A stretch of DNA of 64,000 nt. Source: Zoroaster sp. YZ-2022 (Eukaryota > Echinodermata > Asteroidea > Forcipulatida > Zoroasteridae). The stretch is from positions 21,695,843-21,759,842 of the forward strand of contig CM055816.1 of assembly GCA_029582265.1 (NCBI GenBank), written 5' to 3'. The notes under the pieces are model-generated. The model searched no databases, was not told the origin of the DNA, and was given only the letters and a program-made list of their open reading frames with translations. Shown here one piece after another: positions 42,992-54,089 of this stretch (position 1 is its first letter; the number at the start of each line of letters is the position of its first letter). The translations under genes and the position numbers were made by a program.

Positions 42992-45853
42992 ATGACTTAT
43001 AATAATGTCCTTTTCCCAACATTTTGGGAAACATTTGAAAAGTGTATTACGCGCTATATTTGTAATTCATAAAAAAAATCATTAACTTTCGAGAAAAATT
43101 AAACAGAACTTAAAATTAAATGTATACAACGTTTATTCATGGCATTTTCTTTTTAAAACCTGCCAAAATAAGGAAGATGTTGTTCGATGAAAATCGACAG
43201 TTCTGATAGACATTGATACAGCCAGGACGTAGCAAGGATATCGTCACTGGAGCGATTATTGCGGCAGAACTAAGCGACATGTATGAACATACGTGAATAT
43301 CGAACCCGCCAGCTATCGGACGAGCACTGGGCCGAACAGAACACTGCCACACTGGAGGGCCCACCTGTGGCCCAGCACTGGACCAATAACGCTTCATTCT
43401 GGGACAATATGACATAACTGCAATGTCCTGTACAGAAATTAAATACAAAACATTCACAAATCATTACAAAATCATTACAAACTCCTAACAGACAAAGTAT
43501 TGATTGATGTTTAACAAACATTATGACATACACAAATTATAATACAGCTCGCCGCATGAATGTATCACTAGTTAGTATTGAGTAGGGTGCACCCATACAA
43601 ACCAGTTGTAAATACAAAATAATCAACAATCATTAAAAATAATTTACACAAAAACCAAAATATTTAGTGATGTCTAACTTTTATTTTATTTTCAATTTAA
43701 TGTGCATACTCCAGAGGCCCGTCCAGTTATTCCAATCCCAAAGGAAACCATCCTCTACACTATAGAGGCAAGCATCCATTTTGGGAAAAGGGTCCTACGC
43801 TTCTAGGACAATTAGGACCAGGGTATCAAAATTACTCACACTTGGAAGTCAAGGACCCCAGGTCATGATATTGGACCATTTTTACAAAGTCCCTCAAATG
43901 TATATGATTATGGACCTCAAATCTTACTTTTTCAAACAAAGTGATGGCATACAAATTAAGAATAATGAGCTCGGCAAATGAATTTGGTCACTACCGTATT
44001 TTATTTAGTAAGGTGCACCCATAATATACCAACAACCATGACTCGGCAACGCTTCAGTTGACTGAACCTCGCCGCATTTGCGTCGTTGTTCTCTCTAATT
44101 CCTTATTCAGTTTAATGGCAGTGCGTTCTTTTGTGTCGTGTTCCCACCGTTCATTTACAATGCAGCCTAGATTCTCCCTGCCTCCAGTAAATACATCTAA
44201 GGGCGTAAATCCCGGGGGATGGGGGATATATCACCCCCATATTTTGGACTGGGTGGGATGGTCCATAGAATCATCCCCCAGAATTTTCCATGCGTTGAAA
44301 AAAAATATATAATAAAAATACACATGCAGAACTTCAAGCCTTACCGTGCACCCAAATTTCAAAATCATCCCCTTCCCCCATTTTTCATTTACGCCAGTGA
44401 ATACATCATTACTTTCATTGTAAACTATTGATGATCTTAAAAGAAAAGAAAAATACAAAATAAGTCTGTTTTCAGTAAGACCTTATTGTTTACAAGCCAA
44501 CTGTGGGAAGGGGATAAATGGCCTAAATGAGAAACTAAATTGAAATTGAAGTCCAAAGGCTTTTGGATTTTAATTCCGTAATTGAATGTTATTGTTATTC
44601 AGGTTGATCATGTGATTGCAATTGAGTCTCAAACCATTGGTGGATCGGGGAGGGGGCGGGGCGGGCATATTCCCCCTTTATATCATCATACATGTAATTT
44701 TACCATGTACATTTTTGTATGCGATTCCTATTTTTCGTCGTGTTTCCACCGTTCATTTACCTTACAGCCTGGATTCTCACTGCCTCCAGTTAATACATCA
44801 TTACATTCATTGTAAACTATTGTACAACAATAAATTGAATTCCTTTGCTAACTTAGGAGGAAAATGATCCAGACCAGTTTCAGTTTCCTAAGCTTAGGGT
44901 AAGACATCCCAAAGGTACAAGTGAGGCACAGGTTTACTGACAGGCAAAAAGGAACGAAGCTTTAGAGGAATCTACGTGGTTAAATACATCTGACACACTG
45001 GCAAATATTACGTCATTGCATCATTTTGTGTTTATTTTTGACAAAGTTTTCATCATTATGTACACAATGAGCTCAGTTTTTTTAATTATTTATTTTTAAT
45101 TACTAACTTTCAAGTGAGACAGAAAACTGAAAATGATCAGTGAATGCAAATAAATACACAACAAATTAAAACATAATTTATCACACGATAAAAGAAGTAC
45201 TCAAGTTATGGTTCGACAACGTTGTGCAGCACTGTGTGTATGCATGCGCCTTCATTGCCATTCAACAAACGTTCGTCAGCAGACACACTCTGGTCTACTA
45301 TGGTTGCTCTGAAAGGACCGTGAGGTGTAAAAGAGAAAGAGAACGTACAATTTCATTAATAGCACGAGATGAGCTTATGATTTCACCCATTGGAATTGAT
45401 CCAGGGGACAGGGTGATTCCCCCATGTATGTATGGTGGTGGTAATTGTAATATACCCCAAGTAGTAATACACCCCGAGTAATTATCGTTCACAAAACAAT
45501 ATTTTATAACAATACATATTTAAATTTGAAAACAATTAAAGCGCACAAATTATTACAATATTCCACTTCATTTTGATAACAAATTCACACTTAAAACCTT
45601 CCCTTGACGTGTCCATACTCACACATATAGTCTAGCAAGAAACAAACTTTGAAATTAAATACCGATTTTGTTTGTAGGACAACATGAAAGCCACCAAATG
45701 TTAAATTAAAAAAAAAGGGTGTTAGTAGGGCTTGGGGTGGGATGGGGAGGAGTAGGTCAGGGGTCCTGATTCTTCCTTCACCCTCCCTGCTCTTCCAATC
45801 GTACCCATTGACAACCCCTGCGTTTGATCGTAGTTTCATGTAATACTGAGGAT
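42992..45853. other. Copy B of the duplication, left block, no gene seen
   Basis: This is collinear with 1-4,024 minus the SINE at 546-918 and the Harbinger-like element at 2,149-2,915. The sites of both absences are intact. Frames here are shifted relative to copy A except 45,224-45,481, discussed with 3,372-3,644; none has a domain. Confidence 0.6.
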
Positions 45854-45872
45854 CATTGGCAGATCGTGGGAG

Positions 45873-46201
45873 TTGGGGTGCATGGTCGAGCGGTTTGGTG
45901 CATAGGATTTGTGTTCTGATGGCTGAGTCGTCAGAGTGTGTGGGTTCGAATCCTTGCCGCGACCACGGTGCTTGTGTCCTTGAGCAAGACACTTTACCAT
46001 AATTACTGCGAGGGCCGAATTGAACCCAGCCACTGGGGATGTAAATGCCAGTGCATGCTTAGTGCCGGTCCCAAGCCCGGATAAATGGGAGGGTTGCGTT
46101 AGGAAGGGCATCCAGCGTAAAACCTATGCCAAATCAAATATGCGGATCATGATCCGCTGTGGCGACCCCTAACGGGAGCAGCCGAAAGAGGACAACAACA
46201 A
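45873..46201 (+). mobile_element. Full-length tRNA-derived SINE with LINE-like 3' tail, copy B only
   Basis: The 19-bp sequence CATTGGCAGATCGTGGGAG flanks the element at 45,854-45,872 and 46,202-46,220. It occurs once, uninterrupted, in copy A at 4,025-4,043. The head has box A TGGTCGAGCGG (45,882) and box B GGTTCGAATCC (45,942). The body includes TCCTTGAGCAAGACACTTTA. The tail GGAAGGGCATCCAGCG ... CCGCTGTGGCGACCCC ... AGCAGCCGAAAG ends in (ACA)n and looks like the 3' end of L2/RTE-type LINEs known from fish and invertebrates. This SINE family differs from those at 546 and 35,591. Confidence 0.92.
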
Positions 46202-46220
46202 CATTGGCAGATCGTGGGAG

Positions 46221-47000
46221 CTAGGGGCAAATTACCGGATCAGTTGAAGGCGGACAAAGAGAGCAAGTGCCCATTCATCTTTCTTTGAATTTATACGTGG
46301 CCCCCTTTTAAGCAGTTCCCCCTTTTCCATCACCTTGGATCCGCCCCTGCTTAGGAGATTGTACTTTTTGGACTGTAATTGGTCTGTCATCAAATGAGCT
46401 TCATATGTATTGTTGGCATATCTTTCATTGACAGTATCATTCATATTATCATTACAGTGTATAGTTTTGTTGCCAATTGTTTGAGAGATTCAAATTGATT
46501 GTTGACATATCTTTCATTGACAGTATCATTTATATTATCATTACAGTGTATAGTTTTGTTGCCAATTGTTTGAGAGACTCAAATTGATTGTTGACATATT
46601 TTTCATTGACAGTGTTATTAATATTATCATTATACTGTATTGGTTACTCTTTGAGTGAGATAATAATCGTTATCAAAACAACATTACCGAACAAAAAACA
46701 CCTAAAATTAGAAAATCTTGTTTACAAGCCGACTGCGGGGAAAACAAATAATGATGAATTTGAAGTCAAATAGGAATTTGACTTTTAATTCCGTAATTGA
46801 ATGTTGTTGTTATTAATAGCGTGCGATTGCAATTGAGTCTCAAACCATTGGTGGATCAGGGAGGGGGATGTGTCCTCTTTATATCATCATACATGTTATT
46901 TTACCATTCATTATTTAGGAGTCCCCCCCCCCCCGTTTCTTGCCGTGTACCCTTCCTTTGCCGTATTCACCCCTTTCATTTACCCATGAAAGCCATTGTA
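46221..47000. repeat. Family R repeat with three 89-bp units
   Basis: Unit starts at 46,428, 46,517 and 46,606 are 89 bp apart. The block matches 6,460-6,960 and 28,600-29,600. The long 70-bp array of copy A is absent between 46,225 and 46,240. A C run of 14 lies at 46,922-46,935. Confidence 0.85.
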
Positions 47001-48415
47001 CAATATTGGTAATCTTCAATGAAAATAGAAGATTAAAGTTTAATATTAAGCTTGGTGTAAAATCTCAATAGTCAAAAAGATGATGATTGTCAAAGAACCT
47101 TGAACTATTAATTTTTGAAGAACTATACTTTTAGTTACATCAGTCTCAGAAATTAATGTGTGGAATGGTTTGAGCTAAATTAATAGGTTCAAAAAATTAC
47201 TTGATCTTCATTGGGCAAAAAAAAAAAACACCCACAAATCTTCGGATTCTGTTCTCCGCGCGCGTCACCTCAGACCTGCGCGTCAGCATTTTTAATTGCT
47301 GGATAGATTGGATTTCTGCAATGCTGTGTTTTAAACCACTTTTTCACATAGAGGTATGAATATTTGCCCCTAAAAAAGTTCGTCACCGCACCGATTTTGA
47401 ATTCGAAAAACCGGAAACATTTTGGCCTTAGGGAGATCGGTAGGGCGGGGCGGGGCTGAAATGGGGAGGGGATGGTCAGGGCTCCTGCTTCTTCGTTCCC
47501 CCTCTGCCTTCCCAATCGTCACATGAAATCGTCTCCACTAACCTCATCCCCTCATCAGATCCTCTATAAAGGCACAATTAGTGCGTGTATTCGTGGCTTC
47601 ATGTCATGCATTAGTTGGTAGATCGGTGGAGCCAGGGGGCAAGTTATCAGATCAAGGAGGCCCACTAATCACCTGGCTTTAAATTGACCCAACTTTTAGG
47701 CATATGTTTTAGGCAGTGTGTTACCACTGTGTCACCATTGGTGGATACATGTTTGTATTCAATCCCTCCAGCTCATTTTGTACCGTGTTTCCCCCTTTCA
47801 TTTACCCTACAGCTTGGATTCACACTGTCTTCAGCTAATACACCATTACAATCATTGAACACTCCTGGCATTCTAATGAAAAATAAATTAGAATTGCTAT
47901 TTTGGGGGTCACCAAGTAAATGAAAACAAAACGAACAATGCCATAGTAATTATCAAGTTTTGAATTGGTCACGTACGTGAAAGTTGGGCTGAATAGTGTC
48001 TAGTATGATCAATGACAACATCGTCCCCAGGATTTTCCTGTAGTTTATGTATACCTCGTACCCACTGCTCTCTCGCCCTGGGAGGGGAGGGTTTCAATAT
48101 ACAACAATATTGGATATGCAAATTAGGCGATAGACTGATACTGTTGTTGAATTGTGTTAGCTGCATTGGGGAGGCCGGGACTACGCCATTTAATTTATTT
48201 CATAAATATTTCATAAAATCACTCATCCAAACATTTTATGTGCTAAACAAATTCATATATGCATTAATTCATAAAGGCAAAATTTATATTTTGTTTCCTC
48301 GAAACATTAAAACAATTCAGGTTGGGACTGTCTATTATTGAATAATTTTATCTTTTTTAACCAATTTGTGAGGAAACGAAAAAACAGATAAAGCTGAGCC
48401 TTATCAAGTTTCTGT
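47001..48415. other. Noncoding flank upstream of the copy B fibrinogen-related gene
   Basis: 47,220-47,690 matches 7,190-7,680; 47,690-48,260 matches 36,160-36,760; 47,945 onward matches 7,685 onward. No gene is seen; the open frames span these repeats. Confidence 0.5.
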
Positions 48416-48418
48416 CAA

Positions 48419-48523
48419 CCAATCAGGTGATACATGGTAAATCACCATTGAGCAGTGACTTCACTTTGACCAATCAGTGCTTTACGCATACAATCCTTTG
48501 GTTCACAAACATTCATTATAAAC
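48419..48523 (+). promoter_or_regulatory. Candidate promoter of the copy B gene
   Basis: CCAAT boxes at 48,419 and 48,470 and TATAAAC at 48,517-48,523 match the copy A promoter in spacing and sequence. The most distal CCAAT box of copy A (7,943) has no equivalent, because about 100 bp are deleted upstream here. Confidence 0.6.
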
Positions 48524-48704
48524 ACACATCGGTCGATGCGTTTCATTTCTACATTGCACCGTGTGCAGTATAGTCGTGTTTCAATCAAACAGTTGGTCGA
48601 CCGATGATAACGAAATACTTGATTGAATAAAAACTGATAGTTCTACTTATTTAATTGGATTTATCTTGAAACGTTTTCACCCATATACAAACAATACATT
48701 TAAG

Positions 48705-49763
48705 ATGACGCAGCAAGTACTCTTGATGTGCGTACTCCATTTCAAAATGATGTTCGTGTTTATAGTACCACTGATATCACAAGCGGTAAGCTTGGGAAGT
48801 CAATGTGGTGGGCTTGCAAACGAATATCTCCCTGCAGATAACCGAGCACTCAAAAACTTCACGTATGCCAAGAAAACTGTACCCTATTACGTCATGTGCG
48901 GACGAGACTGTAACATGGATAAGAACTGTAAGTCATTTAACTTCTATAAATGCAATAAACTGTGTGAGTTAAACAACTCCACAAGGGCTGAGTATCCCGA
49001 ATCATTCGTTGAAGACCAAGAGAGTGTGTACTTCGATGAATACAACGATACACCTCTCTTCTCATTGCCTGATATCTCCTTTGCTCACAACAGAAGTTGT
49101 AAAGGGCTAATGGACGCAGGTTACCGCACAAGTGGTGTCTACAAGATCTACCCAGACGGATTCAGCAACGGTGTCCAAGTCTACTGTGACATGGACATTG
49201 ATGGCGGCGGATGGATTGTGTTTCAGCGGAGAGAGGACGGCAGCGTTGACTTCAATCGATACTGGAGTCAATACAAGTCTGGCTTCGGTGATCTAATCGG
49301 GGAGCATTGGTTAGGCAATGATAATTTGGTGAGTTTGACCTCTGATAAATCACACGGGACATGGGACCTCCGCATAGATCTCACAGATTGGAGTGACGAT
49401 ACGGCATTTGCGAAATACACGGATTTCCAAATCACTGGTGAGAAGTACACACTGAATTATGACGAATACGATGTGAGCAGCACTGCTGGTGACTCTCTTG
49501 AGCATCACAACGGAATGCACTTCAGTACAAAGGATAATGACAATGATGAGTATGTGCCGTTAAATTGTGCACAACGCTTGGAAGGAGGTTGGTGGTTTTA
49601 TGCCTGTTACGCATCTCACTTAAATGGTCCTTATTACGCAGATGGGCTGAATCGGTATGGCGATGGAATTGTGTGGATGAGCTGGCCTGGCAACTGGAAT
49701 CTTATCAAAGTATCCAGCATGAAAATACGTGAAATAGTTGAGACATGTAAGTACACCAATTAG
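48705..49763 (+). CDS. Secreted PAN/apple-domain fibrinogen-related lectin, copy B
   Basis: This 352-residue paralogue of 8,382-9,419 has a signal peptide (1 to about 28), a PAN/apple-like domain (cysteines 34, 65, 69, 75, 83, 87) and a fibrinogen C-terminal domain (about 130-343). It keeps the canonical lectin framework: Cys132, VYCDMDIDGGGW at 159-170, HWLGNDN near 201, AGDSL near 261, an aspartate-rich calcium-loop-like DNDND at 277-281, NCAQ with Cys288, WWFYACY with Cys301, and MKIRE at the end. The first 123 residues differ from copy A at five positions, the lectin domain at about 60. The ATG at 48,705 is the first methionine codon; an open TTG lies 39 bp upstream. GTAAGT at 49,747-49,752 lies just before the last codons, so the final residues VETCKYTN may be an intron read-through. 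Likely role: recognition in innate immunity or adhesion, by family analogy. Confidence 0.92.
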   Translation: MTQQVLLMCVLHFKMMFVFIVPLISQAVSLGSQCGGLANEYLPADNRALKNFTYAKKTVPYYVMCGRDCNMDKNCKSFNFYKCNKLCELNNSTRAEYPESFVEDQESVYFDEYNDTPLFSLPDISFAHNRSCKGLMDAGYRTSGVYKIYPDGFSNGVQVYCDMDIDGGGWIVFQRREDGSVDFNRYWSQYKSGFGDLIGEHWLGNDNLVSLTSDKSHGTWDLRIDLTDWSDDTAFAKYTDFQITGEKYTLNYDEYDVSSTAGDSLEHHNGMHFSTKDNDNDEYVPLNCAQRLEGGWWFYACYASHLNGPYYADGLNRYGDGIVWMSWPGNWNLIKVSSMKIREIVETCKYTN

Positions 49764-49911
49764 CATTCCTGAAAACATACTCGAAAAAAAAACATAATCG
49801 AAAGAAATGAATAGTTTTAATTGGCGGCCAAAAACATAAATATGTGTGTTTCCGGTTACCAGCAACCACCTAACATATCACACCTACCTTTATCATTTAA
49901 TTACAAAGATA

Positions 49912-49921
49912 AATAAATAAA
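49912..49921 (+). terminator. Candidate polyadenylation signals, two overlapping AATAAA
   Basis: AATAAA at 49,912 and 49,916 lie about 150 bp after the stop of the copy B gene, in the place equivalent to 9,596 in copy A. Confidence 0.4.
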
Positions 49922-50014
49922 ACATGTTATTTAGGCCTTATATTTTGTGTATAGGCCAACAAAGTGTGTTTCCAACCCTAATTATTTGTTTACAAATAAT
50001 AAAATATAATAGGC

Positions 50015-50890
<876 letters not shown>

Positions 50891-52439
50891 AAGCCATCAT
50901 ATCCCTTATTTTCAAACTAGTCTACGGGTCTAAATCATATATGAATGGTGTGTTTAGCTTTGTTTAGTGGATTTTACTTACTACCGAAAAAGGTTAATAC
51001 TAAAATGTGAACAAATAACAGACCATGTAAACAAAATATTAATTAAGGTGATCGTCCTCACCTAATGGATTAGGCCTGACTTGATTTATGTTATATATTT
51101 TATATCCAATAATTGTCCAATAATACAAAAACAAAAATATGGGTACGGTAGTTCCAATCGTATTTCCCTCCCAGCATATTCACGACGGATATGAACGGTA
51201 AAATAATCCCAGTTTAGCCGGACGGTAATTTTTCCCCAAACGAGATTACAGTGAAAGCAGCAGCGTTGTAGCTGTATGTGGTGAAAATAAATAAATACAA
51301 TTAATCAACCTGAACTGATTTTTCGATTTGAAAGGACTGTCACTAGTTTATTATTTATTACGTGGTCTTATTAATAAGTAATTATAATAATAAATAATTA
51401 AAAAATACCAAAAAATAAATAAATAAAACATACAAAAAATAATTAAATTGAATGTATTTGTATAATTTACATATACCCTAGTCTCTTGTCAACAATTACA
51501 ATCTGTTAAATTCTGCGGACTTTGAAATGTCCTTGGCGAAGCACCCGTCAATTGATGTGTTTCCAACCCCTCTTTTGTTCTCTGATTCACGTGAGTGTAC
51601 ATACGAGGAAACAAAACATAAGTAGTCTGCAGAATTTAAGCTGTCTTTGTTGACAATGAATTTGAATTGTTTACAATTTACTTAATTTTATAATTAAAGT
51701 CATTAAAGATATTTATATATTCCATGCTCAAGCGGTGTTGGTCACAAAAGTAAAAAATGTCATTTTAAATGAGAAACCATTATAAATAATTATGAATTGA
51801 TGACGTAATGTTATAAACTTATGTAAGTTTTATATAACCATTATTTTTTTAATTCCTTATATTGATTACCCAACTAAAACCGGAATTCAAAATTGAAATA
51901 TTTTTCCGAGGTAAAATCAGTTTGAGCACGGAATATCAATCTTTAAGAACAATTGTTGTAATTAAAAGAAAATTGCCTGTACATAACGCATTGATGTTAT
52001 TAATTAGCTGTAAGAGGTCATCCACAATTTAAGACACTTTCAAAGGAGAATAATGGGCATTTTTGGGAATATTTATTTAGTGTTTTCTTGAATATGCTGA
52101 ACAACAATAAACGCACCATTTCAAGGGAGGTTAAGGTTACACTGAGCGAGTACTCAAATGTCAAAAATATTGGATAGCCTCAATTAAAATCAGTAATACT
52201 TTTGAAAAACCTGGTTCGAATCAAGTGCAATAAACTGAGTGATAGGAACCGAATACAAACTTTGAGTTTTCCTTCATTTCTGAGTTTGTGTGTAAACGAA
52301 GTCTTCTAAACTTGACATTATTGAAGGGACATCCAACATGACATTACGACGGGACACTGTTTTGTAAATTGATACAACCCTTCAGAATCCTTTGCATTTA
52401 GTGAACCAGAATAAATTTGCACTGAATTTCGACTTGATG
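50891..52439. other. Copy B block collinear with 13,600-15,285, no gene seen
   Basis: High identity with copy A, interrupted by small indels. About 50 bp (51,797-51,850) and about 55 bp (52,090-52,145) are extra here. No conserved frame is seen. Confidence 0.5.
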
Positions 52440-52740
52440 CTGAGAGGGAGAGGAAGGGAGGAGAAGGAGGGGTAGGGAGGAGTAAAGAGGAGTGGGTAGG
52501 AATGGGGAGTGTGGAAGGAAGGGGAGGGGAAATGGAAGGGGATTGAAGTTAGGTGGGTAGAGTCCTGGAGGAGGGAAGGGGAGACTTCGAAAATGTTGCA
52601 CTAAATTTTTCACTTGATGCTAGAGAGGGGGGGGGGAGAGGAATGGGTGGAAGGGGAGAGGGGAAGGAGTGGCGAGGAAGGAGAGTGGATGGGGTGGTGG
52701 AGAAAGGGGAAGACTTGTAGGGGCGGGGAGGGGAAGGGGA
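52440..52740. repeat. G-rich purine tract, longer than in copy A
   Basis: Nearly pure G and A on the plus strand in two blocks, 52,440-52,590 and 52,622-52,740, separated by CACTAAATTTTTCACTTGATG. That phrase also precedes the first block, so the tract and its flank were duplicated in tandem in copy B. Confidence 0.7.
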
Positions 52741-53240
52741 TCAAATGCCAAGTAACCAAATAATATCAAGGGGATGTTCTACGTCCTCATTTCTGGTTAT
52801 TGAAGTATTTATTGCCCCTTGATATTGATAGGATTAGATGACATTGCTCCCTTTCTTATCTCCCCGCCCATCCCTTTCATCCTCTCCGTCTTCTCACAAA
52901 AAGAGGGCGCTGTTTAGATTGGGTGAATTCTTTTGCAGTTACGCAAGATTTACCCATTCTGAAAAGCGCCCTCCTATGTCTGCCACACCTCAAAAAGTCC
53001 AATGGGTTATCAACGTGTTTCCACATGGTCTGATTGATCATTATATCATTCGTGCCCAATTTCGAACCGGCAGTGTTAATCCAGTGTTGGACTCTGGTCA
53101 CGATCCCTTCTGTTGGGGTGGGGGGTTGTTGGCGAGCGCAATAGGAAGGCTGCTTTTCCCCTTCCTCTAGCTACAGGGTATACACACTGACTTCCAACCC
53201 ACTTCCTCATCCTAGGTAGACGCAGGCGCCGCGGTTCGCA
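52741..53240. other. Copy B block collinear with 15,471-15,930
   Basis: Noncoding. The frame 52,838-53,170 overlaps that of copy A for about 60 residues but diverges after an indel. No domain. Confidence 0.45.
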
Positions 53241-53379
53241 TTTTTTTCTGCAAACAAGAATTGCCATCCCGCGATATTTCAGCCAATCAGATGTCTTATA
53301 CATATTCGTCATCTTAAATAACGTGCCATGTGATTGGCTGAAATATTGTGGGATGGCAATTCTTGTTTGCAGAAAAAAA
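53241..53379. mobile_element. Short MITE with near-perfect 45-bp inverted repeats, copy B only
   Basis: The left arm TTTTTTTCTGCAAACAAGAA continues to GATATTTCAGCCAATCA. The right arm is its complement with very few differences, ending TGCAGAAAAAAA. An 11-12 bp near-repeat (CGCCGCGGTTC left, CGCCCGCGGTTC right) flanks it and may be the target duplication. Copy A lacks the insertion near 15,920. Confidence 0.85.
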
Positions 53380-53679
53380 TCGCCCGCGGTTCATGAGGGT
53401 ATATAATAGCATTTTCAATGCGAAATAATCTGCCCCAAGACTAGAGACGACTGTGATCCAGGTTAAAGCCCGCCCTCTATCGATGGTCATCCACCGTCAA
53501 ATCTTTAGTGGATATATACCCCCATCCCTCAAGATTTGAGCTCCTGCGCATTTCTGTAGATTTTGTTTACGTTAAATTTATCATCAACATTCCAATGACC
53601 ACCCCTTAACGGATCTCCCTGTCTTAAACCCCCATGGCCCAACCCAGCTCCACTTGAATAAAGCAAATCATTTGGGTTT
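53380..53679. other. Noncoding, collinear with 15,935-16,180
   Basis: Contains the GAGACGACTGTGATCCAGG phrase, present once here and duplicated in copy A (15,915-15,955). No gene. Confidence 0.4.
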
Positions 53680-54089
53680 GAAACATTAAAAAAAATATTA
53701 GAAATCATTTTAGAAAAGTTTAAGGTAATTTATGTAAATGTTTATTAATTTAGTTAAAATTTTAAGAATATATCGGTTTTAAAAGGTTGTATTTTTTATT
53801 TATTTATTTATTTATTTTTTATAGATTTTTGTATTTAATAATTTAGGAGAATCATTATTCAACACTCAAGGCGACATGACCAATTTGGTTGAAAAGTTGG
53901 GAGACCCAGGTCCTTTTTAAAAGTGATGGTTGGAAAGTGCCCCCCCCCCCCCCCCCCCCAACGGTGCGGATTTGTCACTTTGAATGCCTGCTATAAACCT
54001 TAAATATGCTACCAATGATTTGCTTTAACGGTACCCTTTGATGGCATCGGATACGGTCCAGATCCAGCAGAAAAGACCGAGCCACGTCG

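Noticed and set aside
42992..43460. 106-residue minus-strand frame in copy B (43,137-43,457)
   Set aside because: It is broken in copy A (1-400) despite high nucleotide identity, and no domain is visible.
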